From the NCBI RefSeq assembly GCF_003967555.1, contig NZ_BIFS01000002.1, positions 2,170,001 to 2,234,000 of the forward strand: 64,000 nucleotides of DNA. The letters are read 5' to 3'. Positions 28,046 to 38,218 of the stretch are shown in pieces. Below the pieces are notes generated by a model that saw nothing but the letters and a program-made list of their open reading frames with translations, ran no database searches and was not told the DNA's origin. Positions within the stretch are counted from its first letter, which is position 1, and the number at the start of each line of letters is the position of its first letter. Source of the stretch: Dictyobacter kobayashii. GTDB lineage: Bacteria > Chloroflexota > Ktedonobacteria > Ktedonobacterales > Ktedonobacteraceae. The position numbers were made by a program, and so were the translations under genes.

Positions 28046-29811
28046 CTACTGGTTGTATGCTCCATGCCAGATGTAGTTGAACTCTGCGCTGCTGGCGAGA
28101 AGCTCTTGTGCGGTGCCCATTGCTTCTATCTGACCGGCTTTGAGAACGATAATATTGTCGGCTTGTTGTAGAACTGTTTTGCGGTGTGAGATGACCAGGC
28201 AGGTGCGCTGTTGTTGCTGTAGCAGGCGCTGCCAGAGGACTTGTTCTGTCTCGACATCAAGCGCGCTGGAGATATCATCAAAGACAAGGAGCTCGCTAGC
28301 GCGGACAAGCATACGGGCGGTGGCGGTGCGCTGGACCTGACCGCCCGATAGTTTAACTCCACGTGTGCCAATCATGGTCTGCAGCCCCTGTTCAAAATGA
28401 GCGATATCGGGTTCCAGTACCGCTAATTGGAGCGCCTGTGACAGCTCCACGTGCTCGGGAGGCAGGCCGAGCAGGATATTTTCCTCCAGTGTGTCACTGA
28501 ACAGATGTGGCACCTGGGTGTATAAGTGCTGTGGGGTGGTACAAAGAATTGGGCAGGCTCTGCGACTGATTTCCCATTCCAGGTGATCTCTCCCTCGTCC
28601 TTTGGCAGCAGTCCAAGCAGTGTTTGGACGAGCGTGGTCTTGCCCGAGGCGATGCGTCCGGTGATCACGGTAAGTGTGCCACGCCGCACTTGAAAGTTGA
28701 TATGGGAGATGCCCCGCCCAGTATCCGGATAATGATAGGCCAGATTGTTCACATCCAATACCGTCAATGTGTCCAGCTCTGTCTTAAGCGGTGTACTCAA
28801 TTCAGGCACGGGCTGTTTAAGATAGAGTGGATCGTTGTTGAGCAGTATCTCTTCACTGGCCCCTTGCAGCAGGGATACCAGTCGTTGATGGGAGACCCGG
28901 GCCTGGGTATATTGTGTGATCAGGGTGGCGGCGGAAACGATAAATGTGGTAACGGTCCCCAGGTAAGAGATAAAAATTGCGATATCGCCAGGGCTGAGGT
29001 GGCGATAGAGGGCCGCCAGCACCAGAATGAGGCCGGTGCCGATGCCGACCGTATTGCCAAATATGGATTGCAGGGCGCTGAAAAAGACGGTGTCTTTGAG
29101 AATCTGGCGCTGGCGGATGTGACTGAGCCGGCTGAAATGTTCAACCGCATAGGTCTCCGCCCCGGCGACCTGGATAGCCTGGACGGCGCTAAAGATCTCA
29201 CCGATGGCTCCCGTCAGCAATCCGGTCGCTTCCCGGCTGGCCTCACGCAGTCGTTGTTGTCGCTGCCTCATGGTCTGAGCAATGGTGACCACACAGAAGA
29301 GTGGTAGAAAGACGCAGAGCGTGATCATGACATCGATATGCAGCAGGATGATGGCCGCCGGTATCATAAAGAGTACTAGCCCTACCATATCGGCGATCTG
29401 TCCGAATAGCCTGTCGATGATATCGGTGTCGTCGCGGAAGTAATTAATCGCCTCGCCTGCGGAGCCTGGAATAGCTCTGGCTCCCGGCCTTTGCAGGATA
29501 TAGCGCAGCAAATTGCGCTGGAGCAGGGCTGTGGTATTGAAGATGCAGGTGAGCATTGGTGGGAGCGCGGCGATCTGCACGCCAGCCCTGATTAGAGCGA
29601 CCAGTATTAAAGCACATAGCAGTAACCAGGGAATGGTGCTGGCGCGAACGGAGATGTGGGCCAGTGTATCCAGCTCATTAAAAAAGGCCTGTAATACCAG
29701 GCCAAACATCAGTCGCCCCATCACGTGGAAACTAATGTTGCCACATAATGAACCGATATAGTTCCAGGAGCGATAGCGGATCAGGCGTCCGATAAACTGA
29801 TATGTCTTCAT
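28046..29811 (-). pseudogene. ABC exporter half-transporter with degenerate catalytic site, frameshifted
   Basis: About 589 residues when joined. N-terminal exporter TM domain (residues ~15-310, six helices) and C-terminal ATPase. Walker A is GRIASGKTT, signature VKLSGGQVQR (canonical), Walker B LLVFDDISSALD with Asp in place of the catalytic Glu, and H-loop VISHRK. This pattern marks the degenerate half of heterodimeric exporters. It follows its partner by 19 bases. One base appears missing at the G4 run 28533-28536 (plus strand). Start ATG 29811 has GGGAG upstream. Substrate unknown, probably lipid, peptide or drug. Confidence 0.85.
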
Positions 29812-29830
29812 GTGGTGGATGCTCCCTCTT

Positions 29831-31611
29831 CTAGTGTACTTCACTTACAGGCACGTTCAGGTCGGTTACTATGCCGCCGCTTTCCCGGGCTGTGCGCAGC
29901 AGGTGTGAAAAATGTGAGTCAGGATTTTGCTCTAGCTCTGCTCGTGGCCCCCACTCGCGAATCCGCCCGTTTTCCAGTAGTAAGATATCGTCAGACCGCT
30001 GGATAGTCTTCAAGCGATGGGCGATGACCAGGGCTGTACGACCTGTGAGCAGGGTTTCAACCGCCTGTTCAACCTGGTGCTCGGTGGCCGGATCTAATCT
30101 AGATGAGGCCTCGTCCAGAACGACGATGCCGGGATTGGTCAGGAAGACACGCGCAAAAGCCAGCAGCTGGCTTCTCCAGCTGATAGACCTTCGCCCGCGG
30201 TTCCCAGTACAGTATCCAGGCCGTCTGGAAGGGTAGCCACCCAACTCGTCAATCCAACCGTTGCCAGCGCTTTCTGGATCTGCTCATCCAGGATGGCGGT
30301 GTTGAATAACGTCAGGTTGTCGCGAATAGTAGCATGAAAGAGCTGCACCTCTTGCGTCACCATGCCAATGTGCTGGCGCAACGAGCGTAGTTGTAGGGTG
30401 GGTAGCGGCTGCTTATTTAGCCGTATCTCACCATCCTGGGGATCATAGAGGCGAAAGAGCAAGCGGGATAGCGTGCTTTTACCACTCCCTGTGCGGCCGA
30501 TGATCCCCAATACGCGACCTGGCGCCAGCTGGAAAGAGAGCTGTTGGAGCACTGGCTCATCCGCTACATAACCAAATGAGACATTATCAAAAGTGATGGC
30601 GGGCGCACCATTATGCTGCACTGTTTGCGTTCCATCCACCAGCTCTGATAGCGTCTCGCGCAGCTCTTCAATACGCCTGATACAGGCCTCTGCCTGTTGG
30701 AGGTCCTGTAGTTGTTGCTGGATCTGTTGGATGGGCTGCGCGAGCTGATCGGTATATGAAAAGATCAGGTAGACGGTCCCAATGGTTATGGCGCCTTGCA
30801 TCCATAGAACTGTACCGATGGCGAGGGATATTGTTGTCCCGAAAACGAAGAGGAGCAGGCTGATGATGCCCATCATAGAGCCTGCCGTGGTCGATTTACG
30901 AAAGGTTGGTGACCATGAGCGCAATAATAGATAGAAGCGACGGAGGACATAACTCATCGCCCCGTTGGCGCGAATGTCCTCCGTACCGCTCAGCCGTTCG
31001 CTAAGGAAACCATATAAGGTAGTGATGATCTGGCGGTTTTCTTTCCATAAAGGGATCGCGCGCCGGCGCATCTGCATCAGGATGAGGAGGGCGACGCTGG
31101 AGAAGACTACCATTGCCATCCCTTCCCAGGCATTGATGGTAAAAAAGAGGATCAGTATGGCCAGCAGTAGCAACAGGCTGGTTAGCAGGTTGATCACAAA
31201 TTGTGAAAAGAAGTTGGTCAAGGCATTGACGTCGCCATCAATGCGCTCGATCATCTCGCCGGCCGTACGGGTTTTATGATAATTCAGGTCAAGGGAGAGG
31301 CAGTGGGCAACCAGGTCAGTGCGTAACTGATTGGTGGCTGTCCACGCCACATTGGTATTGAGATAGGTATTGGCGACAGAGATGAATTGTTTGGCCAGGG
31401 CTATGCCGATGAATAAGAGCCCGGCACCAATCAGTGAATTATTCGCTCCATTATAGATGGCTGTATCAATGAAGTAGCGCAGGATTTGTGGATTAAAGAG
31501 CTGGAGACCAATACTGGCCAGTAACGAAACGGTCAATAGCAGTACGCTTTTCCATTGTGGCTTGAGATAAGTTGTTAAGAGCGCCAGATAGCGTGTCTGG
31601 AAGATGTGCAT
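29831..31611 (-). pseudogene. ABC exporter half-transporter with canonical catalytic site, frameshifted
   Basis: About 594 residues when joined: MHIFQTRYLALLTTYLKPQWK start, six-helix exporter TM domain and ATPase. Walker A is GRTGSGKSTL, Walker B IVVLDEASSRLD (catalytic Glu present), H-loop VIAHRL. The signature is GLSAGEAQ instead of LSGGQ. Its weak signature and the partner's weak Walker B would fall in the same composite site, and the strong motifs in the other. One base is missing at GG 30169-30170 (plus strand). Start ATG 31611 follows GGAGGAG closely. First gene of the pair. Confidence 0.87.
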
Positions 31612-32100
31612 CGACTCCTCCTGATGAAGGTGATATGCGACAACGTTCAAGAAATTACACATGATGTGCAGCTCTATTTTAGATGCTAATGCCAGTAGAA
31701 AACATCGTCCAAATGAACGATGTGCAGGGGTTGACAATTGTAGTATAATGATGCTGACAGGAAATATGCTGTTTTTGCTCCTCTTGTGAATGCTTTTCTA
31801 TTATTTGTAGAGTTTGCTCCGATTATGTGACACGACTGCTGTTCGTCTTCCGTGTATAGGATATCTGCGCCAAAGTAAGCATGCGGCTGATCAAAATCAG
31901 TTGCACAATGTGCCCAATTGGTTGTTGTTGTGTTATTAAAAAGCCAGCGCCAACGCCGCTTGATCGTGGTTGGCTTTGCCGCCACACCTCAGTTGTTGTT
32001 GCAGAAGCATATTGAAGCAACTTCTCAGCCTTCCAGGCGGCTACGCTCATTCAATTGAATGGCATCAAAACATGATGTCTTTCTGTGTAAAGGGGGTAGA
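31612..32100. other. divergent intergenic region, no gene seen
   Basis: Separates the ABC exporter genes (minus) from the aspartyl protease gene (plus). It must hold divergent promoters, but I found no -35/-10 pair with normal spacing. Confidence 0.5.
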
Positions 32101-33243
32101 ATGACTGTACAGCAGCACGGATGTATCTCGCTTCACCTGTCACACGATCGGCCATATATTGAAATTGAAATACGCACAGCTAGTGGTTATATACGCAAAG
32201 CGCGTTTTCTGGTCGATACTGGTGGGGGAGCATTGATTTTTACCGAGGCACTGGTGCAAGATTTAGAGCTCCCAATTGAAGATGAGCTTTTAACATTGTT
32301 TGGGAAACATATTTTTCGCAGGTTCGGTCCACCACGTTTGTTTGTAGGACCCTGTGAGCTCGACATGACGCAGGTATCAGCATTGATGGCGGTGGGAACC
32401 TGTTCGCTTTTTCCTGGCGAAGCGGTAGATGGCATCCTGCCTGGTTTTCTGCTGTCGCGCTATTGTGTCTTGCTAGATTATTCTACTGGTACTTTCTCGC
32501 TCTCTCCAAGCTGCTTAACGGCCATGCGCGGCGAGCCAGTCCCCATTTCATTTCATCCGCTTAGCGGTTTCCCATGTGTTGAAGTAACGATTGCAGGTGA
32601 GCAGTATGGCTTATTGCTGGATACGGCTGCCTCCTGTACGATGCTGTCTGAAGCTGTGGTAGAGACATGGGCGCGCCAATTTCCTGCCTGGCCGCGTGCT
32701 CGTTGTGCGGTGGGAACAGCGAATATGGGAGCACCAGATGAAGAGCATGCCACGATGATGCGGATTCCACGTATGACCGTAGGCTCGGTGTTGCTCAGAC
32801 ATGTCACTGTCGTCTCTCATCCCATCCGCGCATTTGAGATGCGGCGCTTCGATGTTCTGGCTGCGCCTATTGTGGGGGGGCTGGCGGGAAATGTACTCAA
32901 GCAATTTCGTATTGAGATAGATTATGCGCATGCCATGTCTTACTGGGAATGGTGTGACGAATCGTACCCATATGATATGGATCTGGTGGGTCTGACATTA
33001 TCCCTCAACGCTGATAGTACCTATCGTGTAGCCGCGATCTCGGATTGTAACTATGCCTGTGTGCGCCAGTCCGTATGTGTAGGGGATCGGCTCTTGCAGG
33101 TAGATGGTTTAAGGGTGACCGGACTGTCTTTGTCCAGAGTGGTGGATGCGTTGCGTGGTAGTCCCGGCCAGCGTTATACGCTCTTGCTAGAGCGCGAAGG
33201 CGAGCTACGCAGCGTCTCGGTGGCCACTGCGCGCATCGTCTGA
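32101..33243 (+). CDS. retropepsin-like aspartyl protease with C-terminal PDZ domain
   Basis: About 380 residues. Two retropepsin-like lobes each carry an active-site Asp: FLVDTGGGALIF (Asp39) and LLLDTAASCTML (Asp174). These are followed by a PDZ domain (~300-375; VCVGDRLLQVDGLRVTGLS is the carboxylate-loop region). The start at 32101 has GGGGGTAGA upstream. A frame 14 codons longer lacks a site. There is no signal peptide or TM helix, so it would act in the cytosol. PDZ suggests recognition of protein C-termini. The second lobe has DTA rather than DTG, so activity is not certain. Confidence 0.8.
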   Translation: MTVQQHGCISLHLSHDRPYIEIEIRTASGYIRKARFLVDTGGGALIFTEALVQDLELPIEDELLTLFGKHIFRRFGPPRLFVGPCELDMTQVSALMAVGTCSLFPGEAVDGILPGFLLSRYCVLLDYSTGTFSLSPSCLTAMRGEPVPISFHPLSGFPCVEVTIAGEQYGLLLDTAASCTMLSEAVVETWARQFPAWPRARCAVGTANMGAPDEEHATMMRIPRMTVGSVLLRHVTVVSHPIRAFEMRRFDVLAAPIVGGLAGNVLKQFRIEIDYAHAMSYWEWCDESYPYDMDLVGLTLSLNADSTYRVAAISDCNYACVRQSVCVGDRLLQVDGLRVTGLSLSRVVDALRGSPGQRYTLLLEREGELRSVSVATARIV

Positions 33244-33391
33244 TCTCTTTTCTTTACATTTTATTACACATATGGAATCAAACGTTTTGTTTTTGTTTGG
33301 AGAGCTTGCATATTATTAGTATAATAAGGGAGCAATCTGAGTTGCAAGACGACTGTGTCTATTTGTATCCTTCTCATAGAAGAGAGAGACT

Positions 33392-34288
33392 ATGTTAACT
33401 GACGGTGTGGTTGGAACAAAACAAGGGATTTCCAGGGTTAGAACTCGTATCTTTTTCATGCGTGTAGCCGCAGCTATTATTGATCTGATCATTCTTTCGT
33501 GCCTTCAAATCTGGGCGAGTGGTATATTTGGGATTGTCGATCCGACTTCGAGCGCGGACCAGTATTTATTTGATGGTGATGGTATTCCATCAACTATGTC
33601 CAGGGCCGCAGTTATCAATCCGGTCTGGCTTTATTTAATCGTTTTTGTGTATTTCTTTGTGCAGGAAGCACTATTTGGAACCACGATTGGGAAATTATTT
33701 CTGGGCCTGCAGGTCACTGGCCTTCGTGGAGAGCGCGTCACTTTTCCTGCCTCCCTGGCGCGAAATCTATGGCGTTTTATTGATATGCTGCCTCTTGTTT
33801 ATCTGGCTGGTTTCTTTTCATGCCTGTTGTCTCCAACCTTTCAACGTATTGGTGATCGTTTTGCCCACACCATGGTGTTACCGATCAAAGCTACTCCAGC
33901 CGCATCCTACCCGGGTCCAACTCTGTTGAAGCGCTATGCGGTGCTCTGTATTATTGTTGTTGCCATTGTTGGTTTCTGTCTCAACTACATGTATTATTAT
34001 CGTCCTCCTCTGGTGGTACAGGGCTGGGTTAATATCAATAACTCATATCAATTTCATCCTCCAAATACTGTACCTCCCTGTGGAAAAGTAAGCTCAAGTT
34101 CTGGCGATATTGTCATCAATCGCAATATTCATTTATTGCAAACCAAAGCTCCAACATGGAGTAATAGTGATACAGTGACCTATCCCATCGATTACGCGGA
34201 TAAAGTTACTTGCAGCGCGAATGTAACCTTACATTGGAATGGTATTCTGGATGGCTGGTCTGTCTCTGGAGTAGAGATTAATAGTTAA
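33392..34288 (+). CDS. RDD family membrane protein
   Basis: 298 residues. RDD domain over ~15-170: RVRTRIFFMRVAAAIIDLII carries the Arg, TIGKLFLGLQVTG follows TM2, and FQRIGDRFAHTMVL is the second conserved segment. Three helices, then a further helix (KRYAVLCIIVVAIVGFCLNYM) and a ~100-residue extracytoplasmic tail rich in Ser, Asn and Thr (GWVNINNSYQFHPP...). RDD proteins are often ion exchangers or insertion factors. The added exported tail is unusual and not recognised. A strong bidirectional terminator follows. Confidence 0.85.
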   Translation: MLTDGVVGTKQGISRVRTRIFFMRVAAAIIDLIILSCLQIWASGIFGIVDPTSSADQYLFDGDGIPSTMSRAAVINPVWLYLIVFVYFFVQEALFGTTIGKLFLGLQVTGLRGERVTFPASLARNLWRFIDMLPLVYLAGFFSCLLSPTFQRIGDRFAHTMVLPIKATPAASYPGPTLLKRYAVLCIIVVAIVGFCLNYMYYYRPPLVVQGWVNINNSYQFHPPNTVPPCGKVSSSSGDIVINRNIHLLQTKAPTWSNSDTVTYPIDYADKVTCSANVTLHWNGILDGWSVSGVEINS

Positions 34289-34322
34289 ATTTATTTTTTA
34301 TCTAAAGTTGGACGAAACAAGT

Positions 34323-34366
34323 ATAAAGCGGGGCGCCTTAAACTATATTGGTACGCCCCGCTTTAT
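34323..34366. terminator. bidirectional intrinsic terminator
   Basis: ATAAAGCGGGGCG (34323-34335) and its exact complement (34354-34366) form a 13-bp stem with an 18-base loop, with T-rich flanks on both strands. It lies between the convergent RDD and LysE genes. Confidence 0.85.
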
Positions 34367-34397
34367 TATTCCTCTTGAGTATTGAGGGGATTGGGTT

Positions 34398-35066
34398 TTA
34401 GCGTGCTGGTTTGATTGAGTGCCAGATCTGTTGTTCAAGCCACTCATATGCGGTGGTCCAGAGGATGCGTAAACCAAAGTAACCCAGGGCCAGGCCGCAG
34501 AGCGCGCTGATCCAGCGAAACATCACTGGGCGAATCCAGTGGCGCCCCCAGCGAATGCCGGCACTAATTCCGATGCACCAGAGTACCGCACCAGTGAAGA
34601 AGCCCAGGAAGAATATCATAAATTGCATTCCTACGACGCCAGATGCAACAACGCTACTCCCCATGCCTGACCAGAATGCCAGCCCAACCGGGTTGGCCAG
34701 CCCAAAAACGACCCCGGTCGCAAAGTGTCCCTTGGTCGTGCTAGAGGTGGGTTCCGATGAGGATGTTGTATGTTGGCGTGCAAAGGCTTCGTAGAGGGCT
34801 AGCCAGGCCATACGCAAAAGAAAGCAACCACCAGCAATCCCGAGCACAAGCTGGATTGCCAGATAATGGGCAAAGAAGGTGACCCCGGTCAATGCTAGCA
34901 GGGCCCAGAGGGAGTCGCCGATTAAAGAACCCGTTTCGACCAGAAACGTAGTATGAGCTCCATGGGCAATACCACGCCGAATGGCTTCTGTATTGACCGC
35001 TCCAGGAGCCGCTGCATACGCAATTCCTAAGCCGATCCCGGTTGTAATAGTACCTAAATCTGTCAT
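34398..35066 (-). CDS. LysE family amino-acid exporter
   Basis: 222-residue inner-membrane protein with six predicted helices. The N-terminal signature IGLGIAYAAAPGAVNTEAIRRG is the LysE/RhtB hallmark (PGP normally, PGA here). GLANPVGLAFWSGMGSSV is the second repeat motif, followed by a hydrophilic loop with TSSSEPTSST before helix four. It exports amino acids or similar small metabolites by proton exchange, by family knowledge. AAGGAAC precedes the ATG. Monocistronic. Confidence 0.87.
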   Translation of the reverse strand: MTDLGTITTGIGLGIAYAAAPGAVNTEAIRRGIAHGAHTTFLVETGSLIGDSLWALLALTGVTFFAHYLAIQLVLGIAGGCFLLRMAWLALYEAFARQHTTSSSEPTSSTTKGHFATGVVFGLANPVGLAFWSGMGSSVVASGVVGMQFMIFFLGFFTGAVLWCIGISAGIRWGRHWIRPVMFRWISALCGLALGYFGLRILWTTAYEWLEQQIWHSIKPAR

Positions 35067-35443
35067 AAATGTTCCTTCAGGTAAATATCTATGATTACTA
35101 CTATGCTAATTCTGAAGAGATAGAGAAATTTGTATCTTAAGGATACCTGGGGTTAGTACCAGATGCAATCCTATCGGTACACATTCTTTGATCAGGGATA
35201 ATATTTTTACCATGCTACTCATAATTTAAGCTGCTGAACATAAACACAATTTTTGTGATGGATGGGATTTGATACCAACGGCTGTGCTAATTCGTCTCTA
35301 TATATTGGTAATTACGCGTCGTGTCGCTAAGTGCAAGCGAGCGAAGTTAAAGCCTGTTACTTGAATACATGGACGTATCAGTGATGGTTCTCTGGCTAAC
35401 ATTGTGTTTTGTAGTGCGATGGATAGCACACGAGGTCAGGGGA
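35067..35443. other. intergenic region, no clear gene
   Basis: AT-rich sequence upstream of a small membrane-protein frame. No promoter, RNA gene or repeat that I can defend. Confidence 0.45.
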
Positions 35444-35626
35444 ATGAAACAACAATTTCTGGGTTTCTGGTATCTCTGTAGAGACACCATTGTGGTGCCT
35501 CTGCTAAAGTCGGCTTTGTATTATTTTTTTGCTTTATTCCTGATTGGTTTCGCGGTCTTTATGTTTTTACTGATCTGGGGAACTGCTACTACTGAATTCA
35601 TTCGTGTTATCTCGCATATTCATTAG
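35444..35626 (+). CDS. small single-TM hypothetical protein
   Basis: About 60 residues, MKQQFLGFWYLCRDTIVVPLL then a long hydrophobic helix (ALYYFFALFLIGFAVFMFLLI). AGGTCAGGGG lies just before this ATG. The frame is open from 35369, but that part has no site. Not recognised. It could be a real small membrane protein or chance. Confidence 0.35.
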   Translation: MKQQFLGFWYLCRDTIVVPLLKSALYYFFALFLIGFAVFMFLLIWGTATTEFIRVISHIH

Positions 35627-35653
35627 TATGCCGCAGTTCAATTGTACGGGGAT

Positions 35654-35739
35654 AGCTGCCTGACATGTACATCAGCTTGCTCGCGACTAATCAATGTGAA
35701 GAGCTGAATGAGCGGCAGCGCAGCTAGCCGTGCTCAATC
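35654..35739. repeat. dispersed repeat, copy 1
   Basis: Aligns over about 86 bases with 55764-55850. AGCTGCCTGACA and TTGCTCG are identical, and GGCAGCGCAGCTAGCCG differs by one base. AGCTGCC near the left end can pair with GGCAGCG near the right, so the repeat folds on itself. Confidence 0.5.
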
Positions 35740-35906
35740 TGAGTTGATGATTGCTTTTGATTGTATGCCCATGGGCTATAATTGCCCAGGGTGTGATTAT
35801 TTATGCTACCTCAACGTGTATACTTTTGTATATACGTTGTTTTTTCTTGAAAAAGCTGAACGTATGTGTTTAAGAGGGAACGACATTGTTCCCACAGGAA
35901 AGGCAT

Positions 35907-36451
35907 ATGGCTATGGATCGAGAGACCATCCAGGATATAGCGATCAAGACGCTTATTGCCAATAATGGTGCTTCGATGCACGATATTGCCGCGGCCGCTG
36001 GCATTGGTCGCACGACGTTGCACCGCTATTTTGCGAGCCGCGAAGAGCTATTGCATGCTCTGCTTGCGGCAGCCTTTGATGATGTTGAGCAGACGCTCGC
36101 AAGTTGTCATATTAAGCAGGGTTCAGCATTAGAAGCACTTGAACGCATGGTGACTGCTTTTGTTCCCGTTGGCTATCGCTTCCATTTCCTGGTTGGGTCG
36201 TGGCCTTTTGAGGAGGGAGAAGAAGCATTCAAGGCCAGGGAGATCGGCTTGCTCAAACAGTTTGAAGCATTAGTGCAGCGTGGACAGCACGAGGCACATT
36301 TCGCAATGATCTACCTACCAGGTGGATCATTGATACCATAACTGCAATGCTCTTTATGGCCTGGGAAAGTATTTCGGACGGTTATACCGCGTTGCGCGAT
36401 GCGCCTCGCTTTGTTATGGCAACATTGCTGGCAGGTATCGGGACCAAATAG
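35907..36451 (+). pseudogene. TetR/AcrR family regulator, one frameshift
   Basis: About 182 residues when joined. N-terminal helix-turn-helix: ASMHDIAAAAGIGRTTLHRYFASREELL. The helical ligand domain continues after the break as TFRNDLPTRWIIDTITAMLFMAWESISDGYTAL and ends at 36451. One G appears missing at 36293-36294. The start MAMDRETIQD has CAGGAAAGG upstream. A frame beginning seven codons earlier is less likely. The neighbouring small membrane protein or the downstream amino-acid permease could be its target. Unproven. Confidence 0.78.
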
Positions 36452-36628
36452 CTATTTGAATGCTCAGGAGGTTGCCATGAGACTATTTTTGGATACTCAA
36501 AAGAGGAGATCAAGTCAGGTGGTCCTCGATCTCCTTAACCAGTCCAGTAATGAATTTGCTTGTTACTTTAGCTTGCGACTAAAAAAGCAAGCGGAAACGC
36601 ATACCCTTAAAAACGTATCCTGTAAATC

Positions 36629-38218
36629 TTAGCTAAGTGCTGGTGTGATGGTGTCTAGTGGTGGGTTGTCGGTTGTTCCATCATCAATATTGATTTCGAC
36701 CTCCACATCCTGATTCTGTTTCTCACTATGGCCCCAGATAAAAAGTCCAATTGTCAGCAAGACAATAATAATTAGCGGCACAAACTGCGTCAACTCGTAA
36801 GAGGTACGGGTAATGCCTTTGTAATTGCTGATGGTACTGTCAGTTGGGATCAAGATATAGTAACTGGCCAGTGCTGCATAGAACAACGGCAATATGGTGA
36901 CAATCCAGGCTCCGATTTTTCCACCGGGTACACTATAAACGCGTTTTACATGGGCGTACTTATACTTCAAGATGAGGTATGCTGGGAAAATGAAGAGATA
37001 CGAGAGTGTGGTGGTGGAAATGGTGAAGCCGAGCACCAGTCCAAACAGTGCGGTGATGTTAGGATCGCTAGAGAAGGCGTTGACTGAGATAGCTCCGGCC
37101 ATAGCCAGTGTCGAGACGATGCCAGAGAGTATATTAACCACAATGGGGGTGCCATAGCGGCGGCTGAAACGTCCCAGGAACGCGGGGCCATTGCGATCGA
37201 GCGCTGAGATCGCCATTGTGCGATCGGCTCCGATGACCCAGGTGCCACCACTGGAAGCCAGTGCGACGACAACACCCAATGCTACCAGTACTCCCAGGGC
37301 GAGTGCAATTGGTGCGGGAAGAACGGTTGCCACCAGTTTGAAGGATGCCAGGAAACCAGAGGCATTGGACAACTGATCCTTTGGCAGCGCAAAGGTGATG
37401 ATGGCAATCGGGACTATATAGGCAATTACGGTGGTAATACCTGCCCTGATGATTGCTCGGGGGACATCGCGCTGCGGATTGTGCATCTCTTCGCTGGCGC
37501 CATTTTGCAACTCAAAGCCAACCCAGTTGAAGATCAAGGCTGGCAGGACCGCGCTAAAGACAAAGGGGAGATCGCTCGAAGGGATAAGATCAACCAGTCC
37601 GAGGTGCGCGCCTTTGGCATGGCCTCCGAAGAAATAGAAAATGGCCAGCAGGATGAAAATACCAAAGAGGATCAACTTGACGTAAGAACCGATGACGCTC
37701 AACCACTTACCTACATGGAGCGAGAGAATTGCACATAGTGTGGTGCCCCAGATAAATAGCAAGGCGACGCCCATTTCACAAATAGCATCAATCGCTGGAT
37801 TGTTGCCCCAGACAACATTGGGATTGCCAAACCAGAAGGTTTTGATGGCGGTAATCGCTGTTACTGCCAGAGTTCCTCCTACCCACAGTGGATTAGAGAT
37901 CCAGTATAATGTGGCTGCCAGCGCTCCATAAAAACGACCACCCGCCATCTTGCACCACTCGTAGATACCGCCTTCCTGGGTGAAGGTACTTCCTAGTTCA
38001 GCAGCCAGCAGGCCATAGGGAAAGAGAAAAGTAATGGCAGAAATCACGAGCCAGGTGAGCCCTTGTCCTCCATTCGTAGATATGACGCCCAGGGTATCAA
38101 TACCCAGGATCGCAGCCATCGTATAAAAAATCATATCGAAGAGTCGAAAATCTTTGCGGAGTTTCTTTTTCTCTTGCAGTGTTGCTTCGGTGGTGATTTC
38201 ACGAAAAATCGTGCCCAT
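36629..38218 (-). CDS. APC superfamily amino-acid permease
   Basis: 529 residues with about 12-13 TM helices. N-terminal signature LRKDFRLFDMIFYTMAAILGIDTLG; GGIYEWCKMAGGRFYGALAAT after helix two; FNWVGFELQNGASEEMHNPQRDVPRAI in helix six, as in glutamate:GABA antiporter-like proteins. Hydrophilic acidic C-terminus (QNQDVEVEINIDDG). AAGGAGG precedes the ATG. It is divergent from the copper amine oxidase, suggesting uptake or exchange of amines or amino acids for that pathway. Confidence 0.88.
   Translation of the reverse strand: MGTIFREITTEATLQEKKKLRKDFRLFDMIFYTMAAILGIDTLGVISTNGGQGLTWLVISAITFLFPYGLLAAELGSTFTQEGGIYEWCKMAGGRFYGALAATLYWISNPLWVGGTLAVTAITAIKTFWFGNPNVVWGNNPAIDAICEMGVALLFIWGTTLCAILSLHVGKWLSVIGSYVKLILFGIFILLAIFYFFGGHAKGAHLGLVDLIPSSDLPFVFSAVLPALIFNWVGFELQNGASEEMHNPQRDVPRAIIRAGITTVIAYIVPIAIITFALPKDQLSNASGFLASFKLVATVLPAPIALALGVLVALGVVVALASSGGTWVIGADRTMAISALDRNGPAFLGRFSRRYGTPIVVNILSGIVSTLAMAGAISVNAFSSDPNITALFGLVLGFTISTTTLSYLFIFPAYLILKYKYAHVKRVYSVPGGKIGAWIVTILPLFYAALASYYILIPTDSTISNYKGITRTSYELTQFVPLIIIVLLTIGLFIWGHSEKQNQDVEVEINIDDGTTDNPPLDTITPALS

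Noticed and set aside
31731..31749. TTGACA followed by TATAAT upstream of the protease gene
   Set aside because: Only seven bases separate the hexamers, far too short for a sigma70 promoter.
36399..36632. 77-codon frame after the TetR gene
   Set aside because: It overlaps the frame-corrected TetR 3' end and has no family match.
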